Of a stretch of DNA of 48,865 nt, positions 1 through 9,489 are shown piece by piece (within the stretch, counting starts at the first letter, position 1; each line of letters starts with the position of its first letter). The DNA is from Alphaproteobacteria bacterium (GTDB taxonomy: Bacteria > Pseudomonadota > Alphaproteobacteria > Rhodobacterales > Rhodobacteraceae). A program made the translations under genes and the position numbers. The stretch is taken from assembly GCA_030431485.1 (NCBI GenBank), contig JAUIIR010000029.1, positions 1 through 48,865 on the forward strand. Reading direction: 5' to 3'. The notes below the pieces were generated by a model. The model did not search any database. It worked only from the letters and a program-made list of their open reading frames with translations, and was not told the origin of the DNA.

Positions 1-107
1 CGGGTGATTTATTCGCGTTCACAAGCTTCCCCTCGGTGCTTTGGCGTGACATTAAGGCGACCGACCCGGGTGGAAAACCCGATTTTGACGTATGAGGCCT
101 CTGACGC
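1..107. other. Upstream region of maeB, no gene seen
   Basis: No coding frame is convincing here; the short frame starting at 4 runs out of phase into maeB and has no protein-like character. A small hairpin (arms CGGGT and ACCCG, 67-81) is followed by ATTTT about 22 bases before the maeB start. It could be leader structure, but the five-pair stem is too weak to call a terminator. A GAGG at about 95-98 can serve as the maeB ribosome binding site. Confidence 0.4.
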
Positions 108-2363
108 ATGTCCAACCCGAAATACACGCGCGAAGAAGCGCTTGCCTTCCACCTTGAACCGACCCCCGGCAAATGGGAGGTGCAGGCCACTGTCCCGATG
201 ACCACGCAGCGCGATCTATCGCTGGCCTATTCCCCCGGTGTTGCAGTGCCTTGCGAAGATATCGCGAAAGATCCCGGTCTGGCGTATGACTATACCAATA
301 AGGGCAACCTCGTCGCGGTGATTTCCAATGGAACGGCGGTTCTTGGTCTGGGCAATCTGGGTGCGCTGGGCTCGAAGCCGGTGATGGAGGGAAAGTCTGT
401 CCTGTTCAAACGGTTTGCGGATGTGAACTCCATTGATATCGAGTTGGACACGGAAGACCCCGATGAGTTCTGCAAGGCGGTGCGGTTGATGGGACCAACC
501 TTCGGGGGCATCAACCTTGAGGACATCAAGGCACCGGAGTGTTTCATCATTGAGCAACGTCTTAAGGAAGAGATGGACATCCCTGTCTTTCATGACGACC
601 AGCACGGCACGGCGGTAATCTGTGCGGCGGGTTTGCTGAACGCGCTGCATATCTCTGGCAAAAAGATCGAGGATGTGAAGATCGTCCTGAATGGTGCCGG
701 GGCTGCGGGCATTGCCTGTATCGAACTCCTAAAGCGCATGGGCGCGCGTCACGAGAACTGCATCGTCGCGGACACCAAGGGTGTGATTTATCAAGGTCGC
801 ACCGAAGGGATGAACCAGTGGAAATCCGCGCATGCGGTCAAGACTGACGCGCGGTCCCTGGAAGAGGCGATGGTCGGCGCGGACGTGTTTCTTGGGGTGA
901 GCGTCAAAGGGGCCGTGACACAGGACATGGTCCGGTCGATGGCCGACAATCCAGTGATCTTTGCAATGGCGAATCCGGACCCCGAAATCACGCCGGAGGA
1001 GGCGCATGAGGTGCGGATGGATGCAATCGTTGCCACCGGACGCAGCGATTATCCGAACCAGGTGAACAACGTGCTAGGCTTCCCATATCTGTTTCGGGGC
1101 GCGCTGGACATTCATGCCCGTGCTATCAATGACGAGATGAAGATCGCCTGTGCCGAGGCTCTGGCCGAACTGGCGCGCGAGGATGTACCGGACGAGGTTG
1201 CGCTGGCCTATGGGAAAAGCCTGACCTTCGGACGGGACTACATCATCCCGACGCCTTTTGATCCGAGACTGATTCACCGTATTCCGCCTGCCGTGGCGAA
1301 GGCAGGAATGGACACAGGTGCGGCACGGCGGCCTATTATTGACCTGCCAGCTTACGAGGAATCGCTTAAGTCTCGGATGGATCCGACGGCGAGCATTCTG
1401 CGCGGCATCAACGCAAGGGCCCGTAAAGCGCAGGCGCGGATGATTTTTGCTGAGGGTGATGATCCGCGCGTGTTGCGTGCGGCGGTCATGTACCAGCGGT
1501 CTGGTTTCGGGAAAGCTTTGGTCGTCGGACGTGAAGCGGATGTGAAGACCAAGCTGGAAGAGGCCGGTCTTGGTGATGCGGTGCGCGAAATCGAAGTGGT
1601 AAACGCAGCCAATACGCAGCATCTCACCCGCTACAAGGACGTTCTTTATGGACGGTTGCAGCGAAAGGGTTACGACCACCAGGACATTCACCGTCTCGCC
1701 GCAAGGGATCGTCATGTGTTTGCGTCACTTATGCTTCAGCAGGGGCATGGCGATGCCTTGGTCACCGGCGCGACGCGGAAGTCGGCGCATGTGATGGAGC
1801 TGATCAATCACGTCTTCGACGCCGATGCCGCGCATGGTGCGGCAGGAGTCACTGCGCTGTTGCTCAAAGGGCGGATCATCCTGATTGCGGATACGCTGGT
1901 GCATGAATGGCCGGACGAAGAGGATTTGGCCAATATTGCGGAACGGGCAGCCGAAGTTGCACGCCTGATGGGTCTAGAGCCACGTGTGGCCTTTGTGTCG
2001 TTCTCGACATTTGGCTATCCGGTCTCTGAACGGGCAGAGAAGATGCATATCGCACCGCGTGTTCTGGACCGCCGTGGGGTGACTTTCGAATACGAAGGCG
2101 AAATGACCGTCGATGTGGCGCTGAACCGGAATGCGCAGAAATTCTATCCGTTCCAGCGTTTGACCGGACCTGCAAACATCCTTGTTGTACCTGCACGTCA
2201 TTCGGCGTCGATCTCGGTCAAGCTGATGCAGGAAATGGCGGGCGCAACGGTGATCGGGCCGATCCTCGCGGGTGTTGATAAGTCCATTCAGATTTGTTCG
2301 ACCACGATGACCGCGCAGGACATCCTGAACATGGCGGTTCTGGCGGCGTGCAAGGGGCGATAA
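108..2363 (+). CDS. maeB: NADP-dependent malic enzyme with C-terminal phosphotransacetylase domain
   Basis: This gene encodes a cytosolic enzyme that oxidatively decarboxylates malate to pyruvate with NADP, feeding pyruvate and NADPH supply. The 751 residues match the hybrid MaeB form. The malic enzyme part fills roughly residues 1-420, with the FHDDQHGTAV segment near 163 and the nucleotide-binding NGAGAAGIA loop near 197. A phosphotransacetylase-like domain follows from about 435 (AEGDDPRVLRAAV). In family members the second domain usually lacks transacetylase activity and acts in regulation by acetyl-CoA; that is family knowledge, not visible here. The start is supported by GAGG about ten bases upstream and by the usual N-terminus (KYTREEALAFH). 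A kinase gene follows after three bases, so the two are probably co-transcribed. Confidence 0.96.
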   Translation: MSNPKYTREEALAFHLEPTPGKWEVQATVPMTTQRDLSLAYSPGVAVPCEDIAKDPGLAYDYTNKGNLVAVISNGTAVLGLGNLGALGSKPVMEGKSVLFKRFADVNSIDIELDTEDPDEFCKAVRLMGPTFGGINLEDIKAPECFIIEQRLKEEMDIPVFHDDQHGTAVICAAGLLNALHISGKKIEDVKIVLNGAGAAGIACIELLKRMGARHENCIVADTKGVIYQGRTEGMNQWKSAHAVKTDARSLEEAMVGADVFLGVSVKGAVTQDMVRSMADNPVIFAMANPDPEITPEEAHEVRMDAIVATGRSDYPNQVNNVLGFPYLFRGALDIHARAINDEMKIACAEALAELAREDVPDEVALAYGKSLTFGRDYIIPTPFDPRLIHRIPPAVAKAGMDTGAARRPIIDLPAYEESLKSRMDPTASILRGINARARKAQARMIFAEGDDPRVLRAAVMYQRSGFGKALVVGREADVKTKLEEAGLGDAVREIEVVNAANTQHLTRYKDVLYGRLQRKGYDHQDIHRLAARDRHVFASLMLQQGHGDALVTGATRKSAHVMELINHVFDADAAHGAAGVTALLLKGRIILIADTLVHEWPDEEDLANIAERAAEVARLMGLEPRVAFVSFSTFGYPVSERAEKMHIAPRVLDRRGVTFEYEGEMTVDVALNRNAQKFYPFQRLTGPANILVVPARHSASISVKLMQEMAGATVIGPILAGVDKSIQICSTTMTAQDILNMAVLAACKGR

Positions 2364-2366
2364 GGC

Positions 2367-3242
2367 ATGGCGGTTTTCAATCTCGCCTCGATCAATGCGG
2401 ATCTGTTTTATCAGGTGCCACATCTCCTTGCGCCGGGGGAAACTCTGGCGTCAACGGATCATAGCCGGGGGTTGGGCGGTAAAGGCGCAAACATGTCCGT
2501 CGCGATTGCAAGTGCGGCGTCAAGAGTGGTGCATATCGGCGCTGTTGGGGCCGATGGGCGCTGGGCAGTTGAACGGCTGTTGGAGTATGGGGTCGACACA
2601 CGTCACATCAACGAAATTGACGTGCCGACAGGGCACGCCGTGATCATGGTGGACGATCACGGCGAAAATGCCATCCTTTTGTTTCCGGGGGCCAATCGGG
2701 CCATAACAGAGACACATATCGAAGTGGCGTTGACCCAAGCAAGCGAGGCGGACACGTTCCTGTTCCAGAATGAGACCTCGGCTCAGACGGAAGGGGCAAA
2801 ACTTGCCTCTGCGAAAGGCATGCGGGTCGTTTATGCGGCGGCTCCGTTTGATGCGCAGGCCGTTAAAGCGGTTTTGCCGATGCTGGACATTCTTGTGATG
2901 AACGCGGTGGAAGCACAGCAGTTGACCGATGCGCTGGGTGGAACGTTGGCCGATTTGCCCGTTCGCGATGTTGTCGTCACACTTGGCGGTGACGGATGTC
3001 GTTGGTTGAATACAGATGAGGGTACGGACAAGACGTTCCCGGCCATCCCTGTTGCGCCTGTCGATACAACGGGTGCCGGCGATACCTTTACGGGGTTCCT
3101 GATAGCGGGGCTTGACCGGGGTTTGCCGATGGAGCAGGCCATATCTTTGGGTCAGCAAGCGGGTGCTATCATGGTCACGCGTCATGGCACGGCAGATGTG
3201 ATCCCAGATCTCAAAGATATCGAAGATGCAAAGCTGGGCTAG
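2367..3242 (+). CDS. rbsK: PfkB-family sugar kinase, probably ribokinase
   Basis: The product is a 291-residue PfkB-fold kinase that should phosphorylate a sugar with ATP. The N-terminal substrate motif GGKGANMSVA near residue 37 is typical of ribokinase, and the C-terminal DTTGAGDTFTGF motif near 233 holds the catalytic Asp and the anion hole. The NAVEA segment near 176 is also ribokinase-like. No ribose transporter lies nearby, so another pentose or a nucleoside is possible. The start lies three bases after the maeB stop, with AAGGGG upstream. The stop overlaps the stop of the convergent msrA gene through a shared CTAG (3239-3242). Confidence 0.8.
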   Translation: MAVFNLASINADLFYQVPHLLAPGETLASTDHSRGLGGKGANMSVAIASAASRVVHIGAVGADGRWAVERLLEYGVDTRHINEIDVPTGHAVIMVDDHGENAILLFPGANRAITETHIEVALTQASEADTFLFQNETSAQTEGAKLASAKGMRVVYAAAPFDAQAVKAVLPMLDILVMNAVEAQQLTDALGGTLADLPVRDVVVTLGGDGCRWLNTDEGTDKTFPAIPVAPVDTTGAGDTFTGFLIAGLDRGLPMEQAISLGQQAGAIMVTRHGTADVIPDLKDIEDAKLG

Positions 3243-3901
3243 TTCCCGACAAACGGAGCGTCGCTGCCCCACAGGTCTTTGATCCGCGCATCGCGACCGC
3301 AGCCTTTGCGATAGCGTTTATAGGCGTCTTTTTGGGGAATGACGCCATAACGGGTCAGAACGCGTTTGGTGCCCTTGTAGTAATCCTGATGGTAGTCTTC
3401 GGCATCATAGAACGTTTTTGAATCCAGGATCGGCGTCACAATTTTGCGCCCAAGCGCAGCCTGTGCAGACGCCTTGGCTTTTTCGGCAGCAGCACGTTCC
3501 GCATTGTTAGAGACGAAAATGGCAGTGGCGTAGCTCTGACCCCGATCGCAGAATTGACCCCCGGCATCTGTTGGGTCAATGGATCGAAAGAACAGGTCGT
3601 ATAGCTGGCGCCGGTCAACAATACCGCTGTCGTAAGAGATCTTTACGGCCTCATAGTGGCCGGTGTTGCCGCCGCTGACCTGCTTGTAGGTCGGATTCGC
3701 AACAGTCCCGCCGGTGTAGCCAGACACGGCTTCTTTGACGCCGCGCACGCGCTCAAAGTCGGCCTCCACGCACCAAAAACAACCACCGGCAACAACGATA
3801 TCTCGGGTTTCTCCTGCGTCGGCTGTCTGTGCTTGCATAAACAGCCCCGCAACAATGGCGAAGGACAAAAGAATGGGATGGCTGCGGCGTAGCGGGCGCA
3901 T
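3239..3901 (-). CDS. msrA: Exported peptide-methionine (S)-S-oxide reductase
   Basis: MsrA reduces methionine S-sulfoxide in proteins. The catalytic motif GCFWC is at residues 40-44 and a likely resolving Cys sits near the C-terminus (RKGCGRD). I chose the start at 3901 because an AGGAGAG site lies just upstream and because the first 29 residues then form a signal peptide: a basic MRPLRR, a hydrophobic core and an Ala-rich cleavage region. The reading frame stays open to 4027, but those residues look like noise. Export suggests repair of periplasmic proteins, which would need a periplasmic reductant not encoded here. The 220-residue mature-plus-signal length fits the family. Confidence 0.93.
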   Translation of the reverse strand: MRPLRRSHPILLSFAIVAGLFMQAQTADAGETRDIVVAGGCFWCVEADFERVRGVKEAVSGYTGGTVANPTYKQVSGGNTGHYEAVKISYDSGIVDRRQLYDLFFRSIDPTDAGGQFCDRGQSYATAIFVSNNAERAAAEKAKASAQAALGRKIVTPILDSKTFYDAEDYHQDYYKGTKRVLTRYGVIPQKDAYKRYRKGCGRDARIKDLWGSDAPFVGN

Positions 3902-3971
3902 GATAACTCTCCTGTGTTGAGGAGAAGCGTGCGACAAAAGCAGTGGCATGCGCAATTTCTGTGACCCGATA

Positions 3972-3985
3972 TCACCCGAAGGTGA
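3972..3985 (-). other. Short hairpin in the msrA leader
   Basis: Arms TCACC and GGTGA flank CGAA; read on the msrA strand the loop is TTCG, an extra-stable tetraloop. It lies about 70 bases upstream of the msrA start. Only five pairs form, so a regulatory role is speculative. Confidence 0.3.
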
Positions 3986-4059
3986 ATTTGAGTTACCGCT
4001 TGCGTGTGTCGCGATAGGGCGTACCAATCGAACCGTGTTTCTGAATTAAGGCTGTTACA

Positions 4060-4782
4060 ATGCGCGTAGCAATGTGGTCGGGTCCGAGAAATCTGTCGTC
4101 GGCGATGATGTATTCTTTTGCCCAGCGCGACGATTTCTTTGCGGTGGATGAGCCATTTTACGGCCCTTATCTGAGGGCAACCGGGCTTGATCATCCGATG
4201 CGTGATGCGATCTTAGCTGATCGGAGGGATGACGCTTTTCAGGTGGAACAGTCTCTGATGGGCCCAATTCCGAATAGCAAAGCCCATACCTATCACAAGC
4301 ATATGTGTCAGCATATGATTGACGGTATTCCACGCGACTTCATGGCTGAGTGTGTGAATGTGTTCCTAATCCGTCATCCCGCGCGGGTCGTTGCGAGTTT
4401 TGCCAAGGGCTATCCGGAACTGACCGCCGAAGATATCGGGTTCGAAGCTCAGGCAGAGTTGTTCGATCACGTGTGTTCCCTGGGGCAAAGCCCAATGGTC
4501 ATCGACAGTGCCGATATCCGTGACGATCCAGAAGGCATGCTCCGGGCCCTGTGTTCAGCGATTGGTTTGGAGTTTGACCCGGCCATGCTCGTCTGGGAGG
4601 CAGGGCCAAAACCTTATGATGGTGTCTGGGCCCCGCATTGGTACACATCCTTGCATGCGACCACTGGTTTTGCAGGACCCGAAGGTGAACTGCCGCACAT
4701 GACCGGAGCACTTGCAGATCTGGTCGAGCAAACAATGCCTGCCTATCGCAAGCTTGAAGCGCAAAAAATTTCAAAACGGTGA
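4060..4782 (+). CDS. Sulfotransferase-like P-loop protein
   Basis: The 240-residue protein begins with MWSGPRNLSSAMMYSF, which fits the 5'-phosphosulfate-binding loop of the sulfotransferase superfamily. A second family segment, VFLIRHPARVVASF, lies near residue 108 and resembles the 3'-phosphate-binding motif (RxPxxxxxS). PAPS-dependent sulfation of a small molecule is therefore possible, but no substrate can be read from the sequence. There is no signal peptide or membrane segment, so the protein should be cytosolic. It is divergent from msrA across 158 bp. The next gene is on the same strand 76 bases later. The start is supported by AAGG about ten bases upstream. Confidence 0.75.
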   Translation: MRVAMWSGPRNLSSAMMYSFAQRDDFFAVDEPFYGPYLRATGLDHPMRDAILADRRDDAFQVEQSLMGPIPNSKAHTYHKHMCQHMIDGIPRDFMAECVNVFLIRHPARVVASFAKGYPELTAEDIGFEAQAELFDHVCSLGQSPMVIDSADIRDDPEGMLRALCSAIGLEFDPAMLVWEAGPKPYDGVWAPHWYTSLHATTGFAGPEGELPHMTGALADLVEQTMPAYRKLEAQKISKR

Positions 4783-4858
4783 AACTCTGAGATGTGTCTG
4801 TCCGTGGCTGTTGGTGTCCGCGGGAAAAACCTGCCCGCATCTTACAGGAGACTGGATA

Positions 4859-5272
4859 ATGAAACTTGCACTTTCGACCACGATTCTCGCTCTGTCCGCA
4901 TCGGCTTTGATGGCGGGTGGGCACGCGATGGCACCATCTGTTGAGGCGATGGATCAGGACGTGTCCGGCGGTTCTGTGACTGCCACTAAAGTTGTGGCGC
5001 CGGCCAATGGCTGGATGGTTGTGCATCGCACGAATGCCGAGATGAATCCCGGTCCGGTTGTGGGCTATGCGGCGTTGAAGGAAGGCGAGAACATGGATGT
5101 CGGGGCCATTCTTCAGGAAGAGGTCGCGTCTGGTGATATGCTCATGCTGATGGTGCACGGCGAGGACGGCGGCATGTCGACCGGCGTCTTCGAATACACG
5201 CTAGGTGCCAAGGAAGACGGCCCGATCCGGGTGGACGACAAGCTGGTGATGACGGTCGTCACAGCCAACTAA
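4859..5272 (+). CDS. Small exported protein resembling the DUF7282 group
   Basis: The 137-residue product has a clear signal peptide (MKLALSTTILALSASALMAGG). The rest is a compact beta-rich domain with VVHRT near residue 54, GPVVGYAAL near 63, and an MLMVHGEDGG segment near 96. This pattern resembles proteins annotated as DUF7282, whose function I do not know. The start is chosen for an ACAGGAG site eight bases upstream and for the signal peptide; an in-frame upstream extension to 4712 overlaps the previous gene and is not protein-like. The gene ends just before a strong terminator. Confidence 0.8.
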   Translation: MKLALSTTILALSASALMAGGHAMAPSVEAMDQDVSGGSVTATKVVAPANGWMVVHRTNAEMNPGPVVGYAALKEGENMDVGAILQEEVASGDMLMLMVHGEDGGMSTGVFEYTLGAKEDGPIRVDDKLVMTVVTAN

Positions 5273-5277
5273 ATACG

Positions 5278-5308
5278 AAAAAGGCCCGCCTTTTCGGCGG
5301 GCCTTTTT
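5278..5308. terminator. Bidirectional intrinsic terminator
   Basis: A GC-rich stem (AAAGGCCCGCC pairing with GGCGGGCCTTT, loop TTTTC) is flanked by A-runs on the left and a T-run on the right. It lies between the convergent small exported protein gene and argG, so it can end transcripts from both sides. Confidence 0.9.
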
Positions 5309-5326
5309 GCTTAAATAGATGTTAAA

Positions 5327-6550
5327 TTACTTGAGGCGACGGTTCCGTGCCGCAAGCAGTTTCAGGCGTAGAGCATTGAGCTGAATAAAGCCTTGCGCGT
5401 CTTTCTGGTCATATGCGCCAGCGTCCTCCTCGAAGGTCACATGCGCCTCGGAGTAGAGCGAGTGATCCGACCAACGGGCCACGGTATTGACCGACCCTTT
5501 ATACAGTTTCACGCGGACTGTTCCGGTGACATGTTCCTGGCTCTTGTCGATCAGGGCCTGCAGCATTTCGCGCTCTGGCGAGTACCAGAAACCGTTGTAA
5601 ATCAGTTCGGCATAGCGCGGCATGATCGAGTCCTTGAGATGCCCTGCGCCGGAATCGAGTGTGATCTGCTCGATGCCGCGATGTGCTTCCAGAAGCACTG
5701 TGCCACCCGGCGTTTCGTATATGCCGCGTGATTTCATGCCGACAAAACGGTTCTCTACAAGGTCAAGACGACCCACGCCATGCTTGCCGCCCAGCTCGTT
5801 GAGCTTGGTCAGGATCGTCGCAGGCGACATCGCTTCGCCGTTGATGGCCACGGCATCGCCTTTTTCGAAGGTGATCTCGACCATTTCTGGGGTGTCTGGC
5901 GCGTCCTCGGGGTGGACGGTCCGTTGGTACACGTAATCGGGTGCTTCTTGCGCCGGGTCTTCCAGTACCTTGCCTTCGGAGGAGGTGTGCAGAAGGTTGG
6001 CGTCGACGGAGAACGGCGCTTCGCCACGTTTGTCCTTGGCGATCGGGATCTGGTTCTTTTCTGCGAAGTCCAACAGCCTGGTGCGCGAAGACAAATCCCA
6101 TTCGCGCCAAGGCGCGATCACCTTGATATCCGGGTTGAGCGCATAGGCCGCCAGTTCGAAGCGCACCTGGTCGTTGCCCTTTCCCGTCGCCCCGTGGGAC
6201 ACGGCGTCAGCGCCGGTTTCCGCAGCAATCTCGACCAGACGTTTGGAAATCAGAGGGCGGGCAATCGAGGTTCCGAGAAGGTACAGGCCTTCATAGAGCG
6301 CATTGGCGCGGAACATCGGGAACACAAAATCCCGCACAAATTCTTCGCGGATGTCTTCGATGAAGATGTTTTCCGGCTTGATGCCTAGCATGACCGCTTT
6401 TTCACGGGCCGGTTCCAGTTCTTCGCCCTGACCCAGATCAGCTGTAAAGGTCACGACCTCGCAACCGTATTCGGTTTGCAACCATTTCAGAATGATCGAG
6501 GTATCGAGGCCACCAGAATAGGCCAGCACAACTTTTTTGGGCGCAGACAT
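5327..6550 (-). CDS. argG: Argininosuccinate synthase
   Basis: ArgG joins citrulline and aspartate with ATP in arginine synthesis. The ATP-binding motif AYSGGLDTS lies at about residues 10-18, and the family segments [15 protein letters not shown] (near 120) and RRGEAPFS-like [10 protein letters not shown] follow. The 407 residues match the family. The start at 6550 gives the standard N-terminus [14 protein letters not shown]; the frame is open for another 50 codons upstream, but those read as non-coding and run into the divergent gene's leader. The gene stands alone between two plus-strand genes, so it should have its own promoter in the 100 bp gap. Confidence 0.97.
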   Translation of the reverse strand: MSAPKKVVLAYSGGLDTSIILKWLQTEYGCEVVTFTADLGQGEELEPAREKAVMLGIKPENIFIEDIREEFVRDFVFPMFRANALYEGLYLLGTSIARPLISKRLVEIAAETGADAVSHGATGKGNDQVRFELAAYALNPDIKVIAPWREWDLSSRTRLLDFAEKNQIPIAKDKRGEAPFSVDANLLHTSSEGKVLEDPAQEAPDYVYQRTVHPEDAPDTPEMVEITFEKGDAVAINGEAMSPATILTKLNELGGKHGVGRLDLVENRFVGMKSRGIYETPGGTVLLEAHRGIEQITLDSGAGHLKDSIMPRYAELIYNGFWYSPEREMLQALIDKSQEHVTGTVRVKLYKGSVNTVARWSDHSLYSEAHVTFEEDAGAYDQKDAQGFIQLNALRLKLLAARNRRLK

Positions 6551-6612
6551 GGGTTTTCCTTTAACGGGTTTGCCCGGGCGATTACTTGTTTTTCTATGCA
6601 GGGGCAAGAAGC

Positions 6613-6629
6613 GGCCTGGAAACAGGGCC
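6613..6629 (+). other. Hairpin with GAAA loop in the leader of the membrane protein gene
   Basis: GGCCTG and CAGGGCC pair with one bulged base around a GAAA tetraloop, 22 bases before the next start codon and just upstream of its AGGAG site. It may tune translation or be chance. Confidence 0.3.
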
Positions 6630-6650
6630 GGGAAAACAGGAGCGCACGCG

Positions 6651-7403
6651 ATGAAGGGTTGGCAGATATTCCGGCATTCGTTCAATCTGGTGCTAGCCAA
6701 TCTGGATCAGGCGCTACGGCTCTCGCTTGTGCTTTACCTCGTCCAGAGCGCCTATACCGTTTACAGTTTCCTCAATCCGCCTGAGATGATGGATTTCGAG
6801 GGCACACAGGTGCCGGTGATGTCTCCGGAAACTATTCTTCCGACGATGGTTCTGGGCTTTCTCGCGGTTGTTGCGAGCCTTTGGATCGCTGTAGCGTGGC
6901 ACCGCTATGCGCTTACCGGTGAAAGCACATCAGGCTGGTTGCCGTCCTTTCACGGAACGGCTGTCATGGGCTACCTTGGACGGTCCATCCTGATCGGTGT
7001 TCTTGTTGTCCTTGGAGTCGTGGTCCTTTCGGTTCCGGTCGGTATCATCTCTATCGGGCTACCTGCTTTGGCTGGGATCATGTCTTTGGTTCTTATCGGG
7101 TTGGCAGCCTACCTGTTTTTCCGTCTTGGCGTGATGCTGCCAGCCGCAGCGCTTGGCGAAAAGCTGACGCTTGGAGAAACGTGGGATGCCACGAAGGGCC
7201 AAAGTGGAACAATTTTGACCCTTGCCTTGATCGTGGTTGGCGCGAGCATCGTGATCCAGCTGCCGTCTTGGTTCAACGACGATCCGTCTTCGTTGATCAA
7301 CGTGGTCTATTCGCTTGTCGTGAACTGGTTTGCGACCATCATCGGGATCTCGGTTCTGACCACCCTTTACGGCCATTTCGTAGAAAACCGCCCCATTGAC
7401 TGA
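6651..7403 (+). CDS. Multi-pass inner membrane protein of unknown function
   Basis: I do not recognise a named family. The 250-residue protein has about six hydrophobic segments: residues 22-41, 63-85, 107-130, 135-160, 190-210 and 222-243 roughly. The N-terminus ([22 protein letters not shown]) is amphipathic and cytosolic in style. The overall pattern resembles small conserved membrane proteins found in Rhodobacteraceae next to ilvA or argG, but that is an impression only. The start at 6651 is supported by ACAGGAG nine bases upstream; the open frame back to 6537 overlaps the argG start and was discarded. ilvA follows after 38 bp. Confidence 0.8.
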   Translation: MKGWQIFRHSFNLVLANLDQALRLSLVLYLVQSAYTVYSFLNPPEMMDFEGTQVPVMSPETILPTMVLGFLAVVASLWIAVAWHRYALTGESTSGWLPSFHGTAVMGYLGRSILIGVLVVLGVVVLSVPVGIISIGLPALAGIMSLVLIGLAAYLFFRLGVMLPAAALGEKLTLGETWDATKGQSGTILTLALIVVGASIVIQLPSWFNDDPSSLINVVYSLVVNWFATIIGISVLTTLYGHFVENRPID

Positions 7404-7441
7404 CAACTTGCGTCCATGCGCTATTGCCCCAAGGGGGATGT

Positions 7442-8668
7442 ATGACCGATTTTTCCAAATCCGCGCGTGACGCAACAACCGCCATGCGTGAGGTGTTTCC
7501 ACCGACGCCACTTTTGCGCAATGCGCACCTGTCCGAGCGGTATGATGCGGACATTTATCTGAAACGCGAAGATCTGTCGCCAGTGCGCAGTTACAAGCTG
7601 CGCGGCGCGTTTAATGCGATGCGGAAGCGCCCCGAGGTCGCATTATTTGTCTGTGCAAGCGCAGGCAACCACGCACAAGGCGTTGCCTATATGTGCAAGC
7701 ATTTTGGCAAGCAGGGGGTGATCTTCATGCCCGTGACAACACCGCAGCAGAAGATTCAGAAAACCGCGATGTTCGGAGGTGACAGCATCGAGATCCGACT
7801 GACAGGCGACTATTTTGATGACACGCTGGCCTCTGCACAGGCGTTCTGCGCCGAGGCGGGTGGGCATTTTCTGTCACCTTTTGACGACGAGGATGTGATC
7901 GAAGGGCAGGCGAGTGTCGCGGTCGAAGTTTGCGAGCAGCTGGGTAAAGCACCGGATCATCTTGTCATTCCCGTCGGTGGGGGCGGTCTGTCGGCAGGGA
8001 TGCTCAGCTATCTGGGCACCGATTGCCAATACACGTTTGTTGAACCCTCTGGCGGAGCCTGCCTGCGTGCAGCGTTGGAAGCCGGCAAGCCCGTCCGGCT
8101 TGATTATGTAAACACTTTCGCCGACGGGGCTGCGGTTGGGCAGATCGGACAGCGGACCTTTGCGCGGCTCAGCGGTGTTGGCTTGGCGAACACGCTGACG
8201 ATCAAGGAAGACCGGCTGTGCACAACGATCCTTGAGATGCTGAATGTTGAAGGAATTGTTTTGGAACCTGCTGGCGCGTTGTCGGTCGACGCCCTGCAGG
8301 ATCTTGGGCAGTCAATCCGGGGGCGCACAGTGGTTTGTGTCACCACAGGAGGTAATTTCGACTTCGAGCGTCTGCCAGAGGTCAAAGAGCGCGCCCAGAA
8401 ATACCTTGGGCTAAAGAAATACTTCATTCTTCGCTTGCCTCAGCGACCTGGGGCTCTCAAGGATTTTTTGAACTTCCTTGGACCCGAGGACGACATTGCC
8501 CGCTTCGAGTACCTCAAGAAATCGGCGCGCAACTACGGATCTGTGCTTATCGGGATTGAAACGCGGAACGCGGCGAATTTCGACAAGTTGTTCGCCCAGC
8601 TGGATTCTGCTGGCTTTACCTATCAGGACATCACCGATGACGATCTGTTGTCGCAATTCGTGATCTGA
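7442..8668 (+). CDS. ilvA: Threonine ammonia-lyase (threonine dehydratase)
   Basis: IlvA deaminates threonine to 2-oxobutanoate, the first step to isoleucine. The PLP lysine is in VRSYKLRGAFN near residue 52 and the phosphate-binding loop PVGGGGLSAG lies near 180. After about residue 320 there is a C-terminal regulatory region (YFILRLPQRPGALKDFL) of ACT type, of the single-domain length seen in many bacteria; the 408 residues fit this form. In the family this part senses isoleucine or valine. I chose ATG 7442 over 7424 because an AAGGGGG site sits at the right distance for 7442 and would overlap the coding part otherwise. The stop overlaps the next start by one base. Confidence 0.94.
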   Translation: MTDFSKSARDATTAMREVFPPTPLLRNAHLSERYDADIYLKREDLSPVRSYKLRGAFNAMRKRPEVALFVCASAGNHAQGVAYMCKHFGKQGVIFMPVTTPQQKIQKTAMFGGDSIEIRLTGDYFDDTLASAQAFCAEAGGHFLSPFDDEDVIEGQASVAVEVCEQLGKAPDHLVIPVGGGGLSAGMLSYLGTDCQYTFVEPSGGACLRAALEAGKPVRLDYVNTFADGAAVGQIGQRTFARLSGVGLANTLTIKEDRLCTTILEMLNVEGIVLEPAGALSVDALQDLGQSIRGRTVVCVTTGGNFDFERLPEVKERAQKYLGLKKYFILRLPQRPGALKDFLNFLGPEDDIARFEYLKKSARNYGSVLIGIETRNAANFDKLFAQLDSAGFTYQDITDDDLLSQFVI

Positions 8669-9480
8669 TGGATTTCGATGGAACAACGGCGATCGTCACA
8701 GGGGCCGGGCAGGGCATCGGCGCTGCTGTGGCGCGCCTCTTGTCCGCCAAAGATGCACGCGTATTGGTGAGCGATCTCTCTGCCGAACATGCGGACTGCG
8801 TTGCGCGTGAAATCGGTGGAATTGCGCACCACGGCGATCTGTCTGACCTATCGGTTGTCGAAGATATGGTTTCAGCGGCCGAGCGCGCTTTTGGTCATGT
8901 TGATATTTTGGTGTCCAGCGCTGGTTTTGCGCTGGGCGAACCGGATGGTCCAACATCCCAAACAGACGCGCATTGGCAAAAAAGCTGGGATTTGCATGTG
9001 ATGGCCCATTTGCGGGCAGCGCGTTTATTGCTGCCGTCAATGATTGCGCGTCGGTCCGGCACGCTCGTCAATATCGCCTCGGCTGCTGGTTTAGTGTCGC
9101 AGATTGGCGACGCCGCGTACTCGGCAACCAAACATGCGGCAGTGAGCCTTGCGCAGTCGCTGGCGATCGAACACGGCGTTGACGGAATTCAGGTCTCAGT
9201 TGTCTGCCCGCTCTATGTTGCGACGCCTCTTTTGGGGTACACGGACGCGGACAAGGAACTGCCGACCGGGGTGATTACCCCAGAAGATGTTGCGCAGGCG
9301 ACACTTGGGGGGATTGCTCAAGGTCAGTTCCTGATTCTGCCGCATCCCGAGGCACAAACGTATTTTGTCCAACGCGCGTCAGATACAGATCGGTGGATTA
9401 CAGGTATGCAGCGGTTGCGGGACAGGGTGATGGCACAGGCCGAAGGAACCGACCCCGCCGCGCTTCATAAACTTATTTAA
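8668..9480 (+). CDS. Short-chain dehydrogenase/reductase
   Basis: A 270-residue classical SDR. The cofactor loop TGAGQGIGAA lies at about residues 11-20, the acidic SDL at the end of the second strand suggests NAD rather than NADP, SSAGFA corresponds to the NNAG motif, and the catalytic Ser and YSATK (Tyr and Lys) lie near 138 and 151. The substrate cannot be read from the sequence. Its start overlaps the ilvA stop (TGATG), so it is translationally coupled to ilvA, but no isoleucine-pathway SDR is known to me, so a shared pathway is only a possibility. It converges on the HPt gene with a nine-base gap. Confidence 0.88.
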   Translation: MDFDGTTAIVTGAGQGIGAAVARLLSAKDARVLVSDLSAEHADCVAREIGGIAHHGDLSDLSVVEDMVSAAERAFGHVDILVSSAGFALGEPDGPTSQTDAHWQKSWDLHVMAHLRAARLLLPSMIARRSGTLVNIASAAGLVSQIGDAAYSATKHAAVSLAQSLAIEHGVDGIQVSVVCPLYVATPLLGYTDADKELPTGVITPEDVAQATLGGIAQGQFLILPHPEAQTYFVQRASDTDRWITGMQRLRDRVMAQAEGTDPAALHKLI

Positions 9481-9489
9481 AGCCGGAGT

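Noticed and set aside
4..201. Small open frame at the start of the window
   Set aside because: It runs out of phase into maeB, and no ribosome binding site or family pattern supports it.
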